From the NCBI GenBank assembly GCA_017303555.1, contig JAFLCN010000027.1, positions 1-51,062 of the forward strand: a DNA stretch of 51,062 bases, given 5' to 3'. How positions within the stretch are numbered: the stretch's first letter is position 1; each line of letters starts with the position of its first letter. Below, one piece after another: positions 32,462 to 42,388 of this stretch. The notes under the pieces were generated by a model that worked only from the letters and a program-made list of their open reading frames with translations, was not told the DNA's origin and did no database searches. A program made the position numbers and the translations under genes. The DNA is from Planctomycetota bacterium (GTDB lineage Bacteria; Planctomycetota; Phycisphaerae; Phycisphaerales; UBA1924).

Positions 32462-34816
32462 TCAGGCCAGGCGGATCAACCGCCTGCCGATCCATTCAAG
32501 GCTGAGCAGCAGGATGAGCAGCGACCAGATCAGCGGCTTGTCCCAGAGAGTCTCTGAAACGGTTTCCCCGGCCGTTCGGACTTGCCGGTTGGGGATCAGG
32601 TCTGCCAGTCTTCCGATCTGGTCGAAAGGAAGCACCTGCCCGCCGGTCGCCTCGGAAAGGCCGATCAGCAGGGCATGGTCCGCCGCGGGCTCTCGCAGCT
32701 CATCATCGCGGGCGCGAACTTCGACCTTGGTGCTGAGACCAAGACCGGAGAGGGCCGCATCCGTCGGGCGGATCGTGTAATCGCCGGCTTCGGCAAAGGT
32801 CCAGCTCGAGGCGAAGAGACCCGTTGGGGTTTCGCCGGCGCCCCGGCCACTTTCCTGGGGTTTGAGCGTGATGGATTGCTCACCGGCATCGGCGGCGCGG
32901 TCGGAGGTGATGCGCACCGTCAGCGATTCCGGTCTTGTGCTGAGGAGAGATTGGTCGAGAAGCCGGATCGAAATCTGGACAGGCTGATCGACGGTCGCAC
33001 GCTCGGGCGTGGCATCAAGGATCGCGGGTTGCCCGGTTCGGGCGAGGCTTTCTCGGGCCAGCAAGCGGATCAACGGAAGCCAGAATCGCTCCGGAAGCGT
33101 TTCGCCCCGGCCGTACCGCCACCGCCAGATCTCGTCGGTTGCGACGTAGATCACGCGGCCCGCGCCGAATCGCATCGTGACAACGAGCGGGCGCGATGCA
33201 TCGCTTCCGATCGGACCCGAGGCCGGGCTCGCGGTTGCGAGCACTTCTGCGGCCGGTTTGAGTTGACGCGGATCAATGAGCTGCGCGTACCGAAGCGCCG
33301 TCCATCCAGCCCCCGGATCACTGAGAATCTGGGGCCAGATGCTCGAGCCGCCTTCGCCGAGGCGGAGCACCCCGAGCCGCTCTGCCGCCGGACCGGGCGA
33401 GACAAGAACACTTTCGGCGAAGGTGCGTGCGCTGGATGTTTCGTCCTCGAGCGTAAACGGCAGCAGATCAGCGAGCGGCGTTCCCCTCCAGGTCTGAGGC
33501 GTCGAGTTCGGGCCGGCAATCCAAAGCAGACCGGCGCCCTTGTTCGCGACAAGATCCTTGATCTGCGAAAGCTGCTCGGCGCTGAACAGCTCCGAGCGCA
33601 CGTCGCCCATCACGATCACATCGAACGGTTGCCACTCTTCGCGTGTTCTCGGGAGCGACGCGAGCGGGTCGGTGCCTTCCTGCAGGTAGCGGCGATCAGA
33701 AGAAAGGATCAGCGCGCTCGAGCGGATCGAACGCTCGCGAAGCAGCAGATTCTTCAGGTAGCGGTATTCCCACCTCGGGTAACCATCGAACAACGCAACG
33801 CGGACGGGCCGGTCCACAACGCGGAGTGCGAGCGAGAGGTGATCGCTCGCGGTCGTTGCCGAAGGGCCGGCGCCCTCCGGCATGATCGGACGCACCGACC
33901 ATCGCGATTCCTGCGCATTGCCCGGTCGTGTCATCAGCGTGACCGAGCCCCGTCCTCTCCCGGCGACCTCGGGCGGAACGGGTTTGCTATCAAGGATCTG
34001 CCCCGTGCTTTCGTCCACAAGATCGATCTTCGCACCGCGCAGCGCATCCGCCGTTCCGATCGTTTCGAGGTCAACCGTGACGGGGACAAAGTCGCCCACG
34101 AACGCAACAGAAGGCGATGAAACCCGCTTGAGCGCGATCCGCGTCGGGGGCGCATCGCTGCCGAGCGCCACGCTGAAGATGGGGATCTGCCGCCCTTGCA
34201 ACTGCCGGAGCAACGCACGCGATGGTTCATCGGCGCTCCGCCCGTCGCTGACCAGCACGATGCCGCTGAGCGGCTTGGAAGCGACGCGTCGCAACGTCTG
34301 TTCGAGCGCCCCCGAGATGAGCGTCCGCGTCCCGGTCGGCGGGCCGAGCGAGCCCGACTCCGATGGCAGATCAAAGGTCCGCGCATCAAACCCGAGCCAG
34401 AGGATGTTGCGTTCCGGATCGAGGCCCGCCAGCGCCGTGCGGGTCTTCTCGATCGCCTGCTTGAGCTGCTCATCGCGTGACTTGCCGCCGACGTCGCGTA
34501 CATCCATCGACTGCGAGCGGTCGGCAAGCACCACCACCCAGTCTTTTTCCACCGTTTCTTCGGTCTTGACCAGGCGTGGTCCCGAGATCATGAGCGCGAC
34601 AAGCACGAGCGCGAATCCCCGCAATGAAGCAAGCGTGACGCGCCGGTTGAGCTTGCCTTCGAGCCTGCGGTATCCCCACCACGAAAGCCCCGCCGCCCCG
34701 GCAAGGATCAGCATCCATCCCCAGGCCGGAATCGGAAACGCCCATTCGAGCGCGACCCCCGCTTCGCCGGGTTTGAGCGCTTTGAGAGAGAACAGCTTGA
34801 CGATCAGTTCGTTCAT
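32462..34816 (-). CDS. VWA-domain membrane protein with glutamine-amidotransferase-like domain
   Basis: The 784-residue protein has two membrane segments at about 30-50 and 65-85 and then a von Willebrand A domain beginning VVLADRSQSMDV, with an intact D-x-S-x-S metal site. A beta-rich segment is followed by a class-I-amidotransferase-like domain (RVALFDGYPRWEYRYL, FDVIVMGD, LLWIAGPNSTP) that lacks an obvious catalytic Cys. A further membrane helix is at the C-terminus. This composite is typical of planctomycete homologues in DUF58/BatA loci. The ATG at 34816 is preferred because it overlaps the upstream stop by 4 nt. Confidence 0.85.
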   Translation of the reverse strand: MNELIVKLFSLKALKPGEAGVALEWAFPIPAWGWMLILAGAAGLSWWGYRRLEGKLNRRVTLASLRGFALVLVALMISGPRLVKTEETVEKDWVVVLADRSQSMDVRDVGGKSRDEQLKQAIEKTRTALAGLDPERNILWLGFDARTFDLPSESGSLGPPTGTRTLISGALEQTLRRVASKPLSGIVLVSDGRSADEPSRALLRQLQGRQIPIFSVALGSDAPPTRIALKRVSSPSVAFVGDFVPVTVDLETIGTADALRGAKIDLVDESTGQILDSKPVPPEVAGRGRGSVTLMTRPGNAQESRWSVRPIMPEGAGPSATTASDHLSLALRVVDRPVRVALFDGYPRWEYRYLKNLLLRERSIRSSALILSSDRRYLQEGTDPLASLPRTREEWQPFDVIVMGDVRSELFSAEQLSQIKDLVANKGAGLLWIAGPNSTPQTWRGTPLADLLPFTLEDETSSARTFAESVLVSPGPAAERLGVLRLGEGGSSIWPQILSDPGAGWTALRYAQLIDPRQLKPAAEVLATASPASGPIGSDASRPLVVTMRFGAGRVIYVATDEIWRWRYGRGETLPERFWLPLIRLLARESLARTGQPAILDATPERATVDQPVQISIRLLDQSLLSTRPESLTVRITSDRAADAGEQSITLKPQESGRGAGETPTGLFASSWTFAEAGDYTIRPTDAALSGLGLSTKVEVRARDDELREPAADHALLIGLSEATGGQVLPFDQIGRLADLIPNRQVRTAGETVSETLWDKPLIWSLLILLLSLEWIGRRLIRLA

Positions 34817-37128
34817 GCCGCGGCCTCTCGATCCAGCCGTGCCGGCTCTTCTTCTGTGCGACCGCTCCGATCCGCCCGAACCGTCGCGTGGCTGAACAGC
34901 CGCGAGAAAATCACGTCGGCGACAAGCAGGCACAATCCGGCAAGCAGAAGGGGCAGATCGATCGGCGGGGATTGGCGCGCGGGCCCCAGTGCGCCCTGCG
35001 TGCCGCTCTGCGATGTTGCCGCTGGGTCGTTCCAGGAAAGCTCGCGTGCGCGAATCCAGCTTCGCAGAAAGGGTTCGAGTTGAGCCTTCTGCTGCGCCGC
35101 GGTGCTCGAGCCGCGCGGATCGGCATTGACCGCGACCACGTCCTTCGTCACGCCCCGCGCATCGACACGCCGCCAGACGCCCGCGCTGCGCGCAACCGCT
35201 TCGGCCGATGAAGCTTCCTTTGGTTCCACGGCGCGGAGAGCATCCGGCGCATCCAGCACCGAGCCGGCCGTCAACTCCGTCGATGCGGATGCGAGCCCGA
35301 TCCCCTGGCGCACGATCTCCTGCACCAGCGGCACCATCAGCGGCATCGCGGGCAGGTTTGTCCACAGAAGTTCGGGCGCGACAAAGAACGCCACGACCAG
35401 CCCCTGCGAAGCCGTTGCGCCGCTGCTCGGAGGCCGCGTCGAAGCGAGCACCGGTGTGTTGTCATCGAGCCGGAGCAGCCAGGCGCCGTCGCCCTTGAGG
35501 TCCGCATGGAGGATCCGTGACACCACGACGGGCTTGATGAGTTCGGTCAGGTCCGCGCCGAGCGACGCGATGATCGGCTGGTCCGCGTTCGCGCCGGCCA
35601 GGGCCTTGGTCGCGCCCGCGGGCGTGAATGTGCTGCTGTCGCGATCGAATTGCCAGGCGATTCCGGTCGCTTTGCCGAAGGCGTCGGTCCATTTCTGCGC
35701 CCCCTCACCGGGCGCGGGGCAGACGATGAGCAAACCGCCCCGGCGGGCAAAGTCGCCCAGAAGCGGCCACGACGGAGGGTCGATGAGGTCCGGACGCGTC
35801 ACGAACGCCGCATCGAGCGCGGCGAGATCCGGTGCCGTCAACCGGGTCGGATCGATCCGTGCAATGCGGATCGTTTCGTTTCCGCCATCAATATCCGCGG
35901 CACGCGACGAAGCCGTTGGTGCGAGCGCCAGTGTGAGCCAATCCGCCGCTGAATAACCCGCCGGACCGGCACCCGAATCCGAGGCCCCGATCGGCGCCAG
36001 CAATCCCACACGCACGTGCTCGCGCACCCGCCAGGGTCGCCGGAACAGATTGTCCCCGGCGATGGCATCGTCATCAATCCGAGCCTCGATCCACGATGCG
36101 ACCGGTATCGCCTCCTCTTTCGCATCGCGGAGCGCCACAGGAGCGAGAACAGTGACCGCGTCTTCCCCGGGCGCGAACCGAACCGCCGTCTTGGCCCACG
36201 TCTTCTCGTCGTCGCCGATGCGCCCGTCCGTGACGCGGAGCCGGAGCTGGATTGTCGCCGGATCCGAGAGCGTGCTTCCGAATCGGCGGAGTGCGACCCT
36301 CGCCTGCGGCGTCGCGGCCTCGCCCCCGGATCGAAGCACCATCGATCGAAGAGGCTCGACGCCGACAATCGCGACGTTCTGCGCTGGCTCCTGCGCCGGC
36401 AGCGCCGCGAAGACAGAGGGTGCGTTGTCGCCGGTCGCGGCGGAATCCGTCCCGCCCCCGGCCGGTGTCGTTGCCGCGTGCTCGCGGGAAAGATCGATAC
36501 TCCCCGCCCGGAGCGAGGAAAGCAGCGCGATCGTGGATTCTCGTGCCGTGTTTGAAGCGCCGGGGCCGGTCTCGCGCGCGAGCGCCGCGGCCCCCGCAAA
36601 ATCGGCCGCGGAATCGGCAGGTTGAATCTGCTCGATCACCCGCCGGACGCTCGCGAAGTCACCGGTGGGTGCCGACAGCAAACGCTCCGCCGGAGAGGCA
36701 AGGGTCACCACGGTTGCGCGATCCCCCCGCGCGGCATCCAGCGCCTCGAGCACGCGCACGGCCGTCAACTTCGATGTTTCGAGTTCGCTGGTCGTCCCGG
36801 GTCCGCCGGGCCGAGTCTGCGAGACCAGACTGTTGTCGAGGACGATTGTGAGGTCGCGCGCCCTGCGGCTATCGGCGGGGCGTGCGCCCGCAAGCATGGG
36901 GCGTCCGACGGCGAGCGCGAGGAAGAGCACGGCGAGCGTGCGCGCCGCGAGAAGAAGAAGCTGCTCGAGCCGGAGGCGTTTCTTGTGCCGCTTGAACGCC
37001 TCGAGCACGAACTTCATCGCGCCCCACGCCACCGGCTTGCGCTTCCGCCGGAAGAGCAGGTGGATGATGATCGGCGCCGCGATGCACGCGAGCGCTGCGA
37101 AGGCCAGGGTTGGATTCAGAAAGGCCAT
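34813..37128 (-). CDS. BatA-type membrane protein with degenerate VWA domain
   Basis: The 771-residue protein opens with the BatA N-terminal domain (FLNPTLAFAALACIAAP, IIIHLLFRRKRKPVAWGAM, followed by a second membrane helix LLLAARTLAVLFLALAVG). A VWA-like domain begins DLTIVLDNSLVSQT; the second Ser of the D-x-S-x-S metal site is missing. The middle is a long extracytoplasmic region and a C-terminal membrane helix is present (LPLLLAGLCLLVADVIF). It sits between the DUF58 gene and the VWA/GATase-like gene in one operon. Bat proteins are linked to envelope integrity and stress tolerance in other bacteria; the exact role is unknown. Confidence 0.85.
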   Translation of the reverse strand: MAFLNPTLAFAALACIAAPIIIHLLFRRKRKPVAWGAMKFVLEAFKRHKKRLRLEQLLLLAARTLAVLFLALAVGRPMLAGARPADSRRARDLTIVLDNSLVSQTRPGGPGTTSELETSKLTAVRVLEALDAARGDRATVVTLASPAERLLSAPTGDFASVRRVIEQIQPADSAADFAGAAALARETGPGASNTARESTIALLSSLRAGSIDLSREHAATTPAGGGTDSAATGDNAPSVFAALPAQEPAQNVAIVGVEPLRSMVLRSGGEAATPQARVALRRFGSTLSDPATIQLRLRVTDGRIGDDEKTWAKTAVRFAPGEDAVTVLAPVALRDAKEEAIPVASWIEARIDDDAIAGDNLFRRPWRVREHVRVGLLAPIGASDSGAGPAGYSAADWLTLALAPTASSRAADIDGGNETIRIARIDPTRLTAPDLAALDAAFVTRPDLIDPPSWPLLGDFARRGGLLIVCPAPGEGAQKWTDAFGKATGIAWQFDRDSSTFTPAGATKALAGANADQPIIASLGADLTELIKPVVVSRILHADLKGDGAWLLRLDDNTPVLASTRPPSSGATASQGLVVAFFVAPELLWTNLPAMPLMVPLVQEIVRQGIGLASASTELTAGSVLDAPDALRAVEPKEASSAEAVARSAGVWRRVDARGVTKDVVAVNADPRGSSTAAQQKAQLEPFLRSWIRARELSWNDPAATSQSGTQGALGPARQSPPIDLPLLLAGLCLLVADVIFSRLFSHATVRADRSGRTEEEPARLDREAAA

Positions 37129-37207
37129 CGAAAGAGGATGCGATCGGGTCCGGTGCGTGAAGGGTCAGAAAGTCGGAAAAAAGTGGGGGATCGGTGCGCG
37201 ATGGTCG

Positions 37208-38224
37208 CTAGGCAAGGTGCTTCTTGATCTGAGCGTTCCGGCGGGAAACAAACGCCGCGAGCGCCGGACCGAGGAAATCGTGGGTGTTGACGAGGGTGTA
37301 GTCGTACCCCATGCCCCGCAGCAGCGCCCGGAGCTTGGAGTTGTGCTCTTCCAGAGCCTCCAAATAGCCCCGCCGGATCGCGCGCGGATCGATGCGGAGC
37401 GTCGATTCTCCTTCCAGTCCTTCGAGGAGCACGCCCCCCGCGTTCTCGCGCAGGTCGAACTCCAGCTCCGCCCGATCCATGATCTGGAACGCCATCACAT
37501 CCGCCTGCGCGTGGCGGGTGCGGGCGAGCGCTTCCTTGATCGATTCGATATCCATGAAGAAGTCGCTGACAATCGCCAGGATGCAGCGGTTCGAGATCTG
37601 CGCAAACGTCTCGTCGATCGCCCGGCGCAGATCGCTCGATCGGTTCGTCGAGCCTTCGGTCGGCGCGGGCGTGCGGTGCGCCGGGTGCGACGAGAGCGCG
37701 CCCACGATCTGCCGCCACGTGCCCTGGCTGCTCGAGCGCTTGAGCACCAGCCTCACCTTCTCGTCGAACATCTCGAGTCCGACCCGATCGCCCTGCCGGA
37801 GCGTGATGTACGACAACGCCGCGGCAAGCGCCGTCGCGTGATCGAACTTGCTCCAGTGCGCGCGTCCGTCCGGGCTCTTCTCCCGCCCGACGCCGGACGC
37901 GTCCGCGAACGAGCGGCTTCCGTACGACATCGATCCGGAGCAATCCACCATCACGATGAGGTCGAAGTTGGTTTCCTGCTGATACTGCTTCAGGTGAAGC
38001 TTGTCCGACCGCGCAAAGACCTTCCAGTCGAGGTGGCGAAGGTCGTCCCCCGCCGTGTACGGCCGGTGCTGGGCGAATTCGACCGAGAAGCCCTGGTACG
38101 GGGAACGGTGCTGACCGCTCGAAAGGCCCTCGACGATCATCTTGGCACGCAGCTCGAAACTCGAAAGCCGAGCCAGCGTCTGCGGATGCAGATACAGCGA
38201 CGCCTCAGAGGTCGCCGCGGCCAT
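37208..38224 (-). CDS. DUF58 domain protein
   Basis: The 338-residue protein carries the DUF58 signature (FAQHRPYTAGDDLRHLDWKV, FARSDKLHLKQYQQE) followed by a VWA-like fold with an intact metal site (MVDCSGSMSYG). DUF58 proteins usually follow a MoxR AAA+ ATPase gene; here the next gene upstream is divergent and no moxR is in the window. The ATG at 38224 gives the normal DUF58 length; upstream codons would run into the divergent lipoprotein gene. It is the first gene of the minus-strand envelope operon, 79 nt before the BatA-type gene. Confidence 0.9.
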   Translation of the reverse strand: MAAATSEASLYLHPQTLARLSSFELRAKMIVEGLSSGQHRSPYQGFSVEFAQHRPYTAGDDLRHLDWKVFARSDKLHLKQYQQETNFDLIVMVDCSGSMSYGSRSFADASGVGREKSPDGRAHWSKFDHATALAAALSYITLRQGDRVGLEMFDEKVRLVLKRSSSQGTWRQIVGALSSHPAHRTPAPTEGSTNRSSDLRRAIDETFAQISNRCILAIVSDFFMDIESIKEALARTRHAQADVMAFQIMDRAELEFDLRENAGGVLLEGLEGESTLRIDPRAIRRGYLEALEEHNSKLRALLRGMGYDYTLVNTHDFLGPALAAFVSRRNAQIKKHLA

Positions 38225-38390
38225 CGAGGTCGCGTGGGCAGAACCGGCTGTATCCGGACGTGAGGGGGGTTCCAAGTTCGTCAAAGCCTCCGTGCGTCTC
38301 CATCCTAATCGGTTCGGCTCCCCGGTTCTTCGGGCTGGACCCCGGTGAGGGTGCAGCAATCCTCGTACGATGCCCGCTATCGGAGCGATC

Positions 38391-38912
38391 ATGAAAACCA
38401 AGAGACCATTCGCGATTCTGGCGGGCTGGCTCCTCGGCTGTGCTGCCCTGCTCGCCACGGGGTGCGAGAACCGTCTCACCCGGGAGAATTACGACAAGAT
38501 CCAGGTCGGCATGTCGGTCGATGAGGTCACCGCTATTCTCGGCCCGGGCGAGAAAATGGTCGATGGCGCGGGGACCAAGCTCGCCCGCGACATGCTGGGC
38601 GATATCACGTTCGCGCAGCAGCGTCAGAATCAGAACCAGATCAAGCAGGGCCTGGGAGACCTGGTCAAGAACCGGGATGAGCAGACCCAGCGCGAGGCCG
38701 AGGGCAAAAATCCGCCCGCGTCGCCGAACCGGCCCCAGCCCACCCCAACATCCCCTTCGAGCGCCACAACAGCCCGCGTTCCGGCCGCACCTTCGCCCGT
38801 CCCGGCACGGGCACCGATCCGCGATCGCTGGATCTGGAAGAGCGACCGCATCGAGATCACGGTCGATTTTTCCGACGACCGCGTCACCACAAAGAACCAG
38901 GACGGCCTGTAG
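38391..38912 (+). CDS. BamE/SmpA-like lipoprotein
   Basis: The 173-residue protein has a lipoprotein signal peptide ending in the lipobox LATGC (Cys near residue 25). It is followed by LTRENYDKIQVGMSVDEV and ILGPGE, the pattern of the SmpA/OmlA (BamE-like) domain. A Gln-rich helix and a Pro/Ser/Ala-rich linker precede a short C-terminal beta segment (RWIWKSDRIEITVDF). It is longer than BamE because of the linker. An outer-membrane location is expected but a role in barrel assembly is only inferred. It is divergent from the DUF58 operon. Confidence 0.8.
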   Translation: MKTKRPFAILAGWLLGCAALLATGCENRLTRENYDKIQVGMSVDEVTAILGPGEKMVDGAGTKLARDMLGDITFAQQRQNQNQIKQGLGDLVKNRDEQTQREAEGKNPPASPNRPQPTPTSPSSATTARVPAAPSPVPARAPIRDRWIWKSDRIEITVDFSDDRVTTKNQDGL

Positions 38913-39067
38913 GATCGGATCGCTCCGGTGCCGGCTTCTGCTCGATATCGATGCCGGTTCTCGGCGGCCCCACGCTCGGCGTGCCAACCGGAACGAAGTG
39001 AAGGGCGCGGTTGGGCCCGCTCGCGTTTGGTCCCCGGAATCTCGCCTCGGGCGTTCGAACCGCTGGT

Positions 39068-39559
39068 CTACTGCGCCGGTTTCGATTCATCCGATGCCGC
39101 CTGCTGCGCAACGAACTCCTGCACGTAGCTCTGAAAATCATCGTGCAGGATCTTCATGGAGGGGTTCCGCATCATTTTGGTGAAGCTGGTCTCCGCCGCG
39201 ATGATGCGGAATCGCTTGACCCATGAATCGAAGTACTCGTCGGAAAGCTGGCCGTGCTCGTGGCTGTACCACGCGATCTCGAAGAGCGAGAGCTGCATCA
39301 GGTTGAAGAAGTAGTAGCGGATCTCGTCGTCGCTGGAGAGGTTGCGGACGTCGTCCGTGTAGACATTGGCAAGTTTCGGGTTCTCGACGCGCATCCGCCG
39401 GAGCGACATCTGCAACTCGACCAGCTTCGTGAAGTTGGCGACGTGCTGCGCCTTGCGGGCGTAGTAGAACTGGTATGCCGCGAAGATCAGGCCGCCGCCG
39501 ATCGAGAGCGAGGAGATCGTCTGAAGAACGAGGGCCGCGATCTGAAGATTCGTGTTCAT
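39068..39559 (-). CDS. Small membrane-anchored protein of unknown function
   Basis: The 163-residue protein has one N-terminal membrane segment (LQIAALVLQTISSLSIGGGL) followed by YQFYYARKAQHVANFTKLV and a helical cytoplasmic part with conserved-looking aromatic residues (DEIRYYFFNLMQLSLFEIAWY). It resembles small planctomycete and cyanobacterial proteins without an assigned role. The kinase gene is divergent. Confidence 0.65.
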   Translation of the reverse strand: MNTNLQIAALVLQTISSLSIGGGLIFAAYQFYYARKAQHVANFTKLVELQMSLRRMRVENPKLANVYTDDVRNLSSDDEIRYYFFNLMQLSLFEIAWYSHEHGQLSDEYFDSWVKRFRIIAAETSFTKMMRNPSMKILHDDFQSYVQEFVAQQAASDESKPAQ

Positions 39560-39723
39560 CGGGAGCGATTCTTGGCGGCCGGGCGACGGCTACCGCCCCG
39601 CGGCCGGGTGTGGCCGAGCCGTGTTATCAACAGCAGGATTCGGCTGGCTTTCGAGCGCAGGATGTGTCAGAATGGCGCGGACCTGGTGCGCCGGGATGGC
39701 GCAAGTCCGGAAATAGGCACGAT

Positions 39724-42351
39724 TTGGACAACGCACCGTCGGACATCCCGCTCGCATCGCAATCCCGGGTCCGGGAAATCGCCCGCAAGGTCGTCGGTGC
39801 GCCCGCCGATCGGCGGCGCGAAGTGCTCGATGCCGAATGCGGGGACGATCGCGTGCTTCGCTCACGCGTCGAGCTGATGCTGCTCAAGCAGGATCAGATC
39901 CAGACGATGGCCGAGCAGCCGAAGGAAGAGATTCCGATTTCGACCGCCGCGGGATTCTCCGGCACGCCGCGCATCGGTCGCTACCTCATCTCGCGTGTGC
40001 TGGGTGAGGGAGGAATGGGCGTCGTCTACCTGGCAGAGCAGGAAAGGCCCAGGCGCACCGTTGCGCTCAAGGTCATCCGCCCCGGCCTGCTCACGCCCCG
40101 CTTGCTCCGGCGCTTCGACCACGAGTCGGAAACGCTCGCGAAGCTGCAACACCCGGGAATCGCTTCGATCTTCGAAGCCGCAACGCACGAGACGGGCGCC
40201 GGGCCGCAGCCGTACTTCGCGATGGAGCTTGTCGAGGGCAAACCTCTCACGCTCTACGCGGTTGAAAACAAGCTCACACTCAAGGACAAACTCGAACTCT
40301 TCCGCAAAGTCTGCGACGCCGTGCAGCACGCCCACCAGAAGGGCATCATCCACCGCGATCTCAAGCCGAGCAACATCCTCGTTACCGCATCGGGCCAGCC
40401 CAAGATCCTCGATTTCGGCATCGCCCGCGCCACCGATGATTCATCGCAGTCGCCCGCCGCGACCATGCGCACCGAGGCCGGCACGCTCGTCGGCACCCTG
40501 CCCTACATGAGCCCGGAGCAGGTGAACGACCCGTCCGGCGTTGATGTGCGCTCCGACGTTTACACGCTGGGTGTCATCCTCTTCGAGCTCCTCGCCGGAA
40601 AACTGCCCCACGCGCTCGAGACGCACACGCTCCCCGAAGCCGTCCGCATCATCGCAGAATCCGAAGCGCCCTCGCTCAAGGCGATCGACCGCACCGTCCC
40701 CTCCGATATCGCGACCATCACCGCAAAGGCGATGGAAAAGGACCGCGCCCGGCGATACCAGAGCGCGTCCGACTTCGCCGCCGATATCGGCCGCTATCTG
40801 AACAACGAGCCGATCCTCGCCCGCCCGCCGAGCCGCGCGTACCGCGTCCGGAAATTCGTCCGACGCAACCGTGCCCTGGTCGTTGGCGTGTCGCTCGCGT
40901 TCGTGGCTTTGGTGGGGGGTGTCATCGGCACGGCCTGGCAGGCCGCGAAGGCGACGACCCAGAAGCAGATCGCCGAACAGGAAGCCGCGACCGCCAAAGC
41001 CACCAACGAGTTTCTGACCGGCATGCTCGCCTCCGCCAGCCCCGAAAGCGAAACCAGCGGCAAGCTCACCGTTGTCGAGATGATCGACCTGGCGGCAGAT
41101 CGCCTGAGCGACGGCAAGACCTCGGCCCGCGTCGAGATCCCCGTTCGAACCACGCTTTCGACCACCTATCGCGCTCTCGGTCGCACGCAGGAGGCGCTCG
41201 CCCAGGCCGAGCTTTCTCACCAGCTCGCCGTGCGCGAGTTCGGTGCCGATTCTCCGGTCGAGCTCGAAGCACGCCGGAACTTGGCGGTGGTCCTTGCCGA
41301 GGCAGGCCGGGTTGAAGAATCCGAAAAGCTCTGTCGCGAAGCGATCGCGCTCTACGAGAAGAATCCGCAGAAGTTCGAGCTCGAACTCGCGCACGCGCAG
41401 GCCGAACTGGGCAAGTATCTCACCGAGCGGGGCATGCTCAAGGAATCGGTCGAAACATTCCGCGTGGGTATCGCGGGCCTGAAGAAGCACCTGACCGATC
41501 GCGATCGCAATCTCCAATCCGCCGTGCACAACTACGGCTTTGCGCTCGTTGCCGCGGGCAATCTCGAAGAAGGCGAGAAAGCCGTGCGCGAGGCGCTCGA
41601 AATGTGCGAGAAGCAGTTCGGCCCCGATCACGTCGCCGTCGCCTACGAGCTCAACACGCTCGCCAACACCCTTCAGCGCATGGGCCGGGCCGAAGAGGCC
41701 GTGGCGCTGCACGAACGCACGCTCGCAATCCGGCGCAAACGCCTTCCTCCGGATCATCCCAGCGTCCTGACCTCGATGGCGAACGTCGCCTCGACGTACA
41801 TCTCGCTCGGCCGGCAGCAGGAAGCGATCCCCCTCCTCCGCGAGGCCGTCGATCGACAGAAAGCCGTGCAGGGCGAAGCCAATCCCAAGACACTCACGGC
41901 GATGAGCAATCTCGCCTTCGCGCTCGAAGATCTCAAGCAGTTCGACGAGTCGGAGGCGATCATGCGCCGCGTCGTCGAGATCCGCCGGCGCGCCAACTTT
42001 GAAGACCCCGAATCCTGGAGCCAGATCAATAACCTCGCGACGATGCTCGTCAACCGAGGCAAAGCTGCCGAGGCCAAACGCCTCTACATCGAGCTCTTTG
42101 CCGCGGCAGACGGTAAGTTGCCCCCAGAGCACTACGCCCGGGCCATCTTCCGCAACAACTACGGCGAGTGCCTTGTCATGCTCGGCGAGTACGACCAGGC
42201 CGAGAAGGAACTGACCGAGAGCCACCAGATCATCGAGGCGTTCTTCAAACCCGGGCACGCCCGCGTGAAAAAATCGCTCGCCCGAATCGAAGAACTGCAA
42301 CGCCGCTCGGGCAAAGCCCAATCACCTGAAGTTGCCGCGGAAAAGAAGTAA
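39724..42351 (+). CDS. Serine/threonine protein kinase with C-terminal TPR repeats
   Basis: The ~875-residue protein is a Hanks-type kinase: Gly loop LGEGGMGVVY, Lys116 (VALKVIRP), catalytic HRDLKPSN (Asp212), DFG at 230-232 and the SPEQ activation-segment motif. A membrane helix lies at about 384-405, and about 450 extracytoplasmic residues consist of TPR-like repeats (e.g. RTQEALAQAELSHQL, RAEEAVALHERTLAI). The segment before the kinase (EVLDAECGDDRVLRSRVE) is the conserved N-terminal helix of planctomycete kinases, so translation must start upstream of it; TTG at 39724 is the best-placed candidate, and GTG at 39664 is an alternative. Substrate unknown. Confidence 0.93.
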   Translation: MDNAPSDIPLASQSRVREIARKVVGAPADRRREVLDAECGDDRVLRSRVELMLLKQDQIQTMAEQPKEEIPISTAAGFSGTPRIGRYLISRVLGEGGMGVVYLAEQERPRRTVALKVIRPGLLTPRLLRRFDHESETLAKLQHPGIASIFEAATHETGAGPQPYFAMELVEGKPLTLYAVENKLTLKDKLELFRKVCDAVQHAHQKGIIHRDLKPSNILVTASGQPKILDFGIARATDDSSQSPAATMRTEAGTLVGTLPYMSPEQVNDPSGVDVRSDVYTLGVILFELLAGKLPHALETHTLPEAVRIIAESEAPSLKAIDRTVPSDIATITAKAMEKDRARRYQSASDFAADIGRYLNNEPILARPPSRAYRVRKFVRRNRALVVGVSLAFVALVGGVIGTAWQAAKATTQKQIAEQEAATAKATNEFLTGMLASASPESETSGKLTVVEMIDLAADRLSDGKTSARVEIPVRTTLSTTYRALGRTQEALAQAELSHQLAVREFGADSPVELEARRNLAVVLAEAGRVEESEKLCREAIALYEKNPQKFELELAHAQAELGKYLTERGMLKESVETFRVGIAGLKKHLTDRDRNLQSAVHNYGFALVAAGNLEEGEKAVREALEMCEKQFGPDHVAVAYELNTLANTLQRMGRAEEAVALHERTLAIRRKRLPPDHPSVLTSMANVASTYISLGRQQEAIPLLREAVDRQKAVQGEANPKTLTAMSNLAFALEDLKQFDESEAIMRRVVEIRRRANFEDPESWSQINNLATMLVNRGKAAEAKRLYIELFAAADGKLPPEHYARAIFRNNYGECLVMLGEYDQAEKELTESHQIIEAFFKPGHARVKKSLARIEELQRRSGKAQSPEVAAEKK

Positions 42352-42388
42352 ACCTTTTCGCGGTTCGAGCGTCGAATAGGGCACCCCC

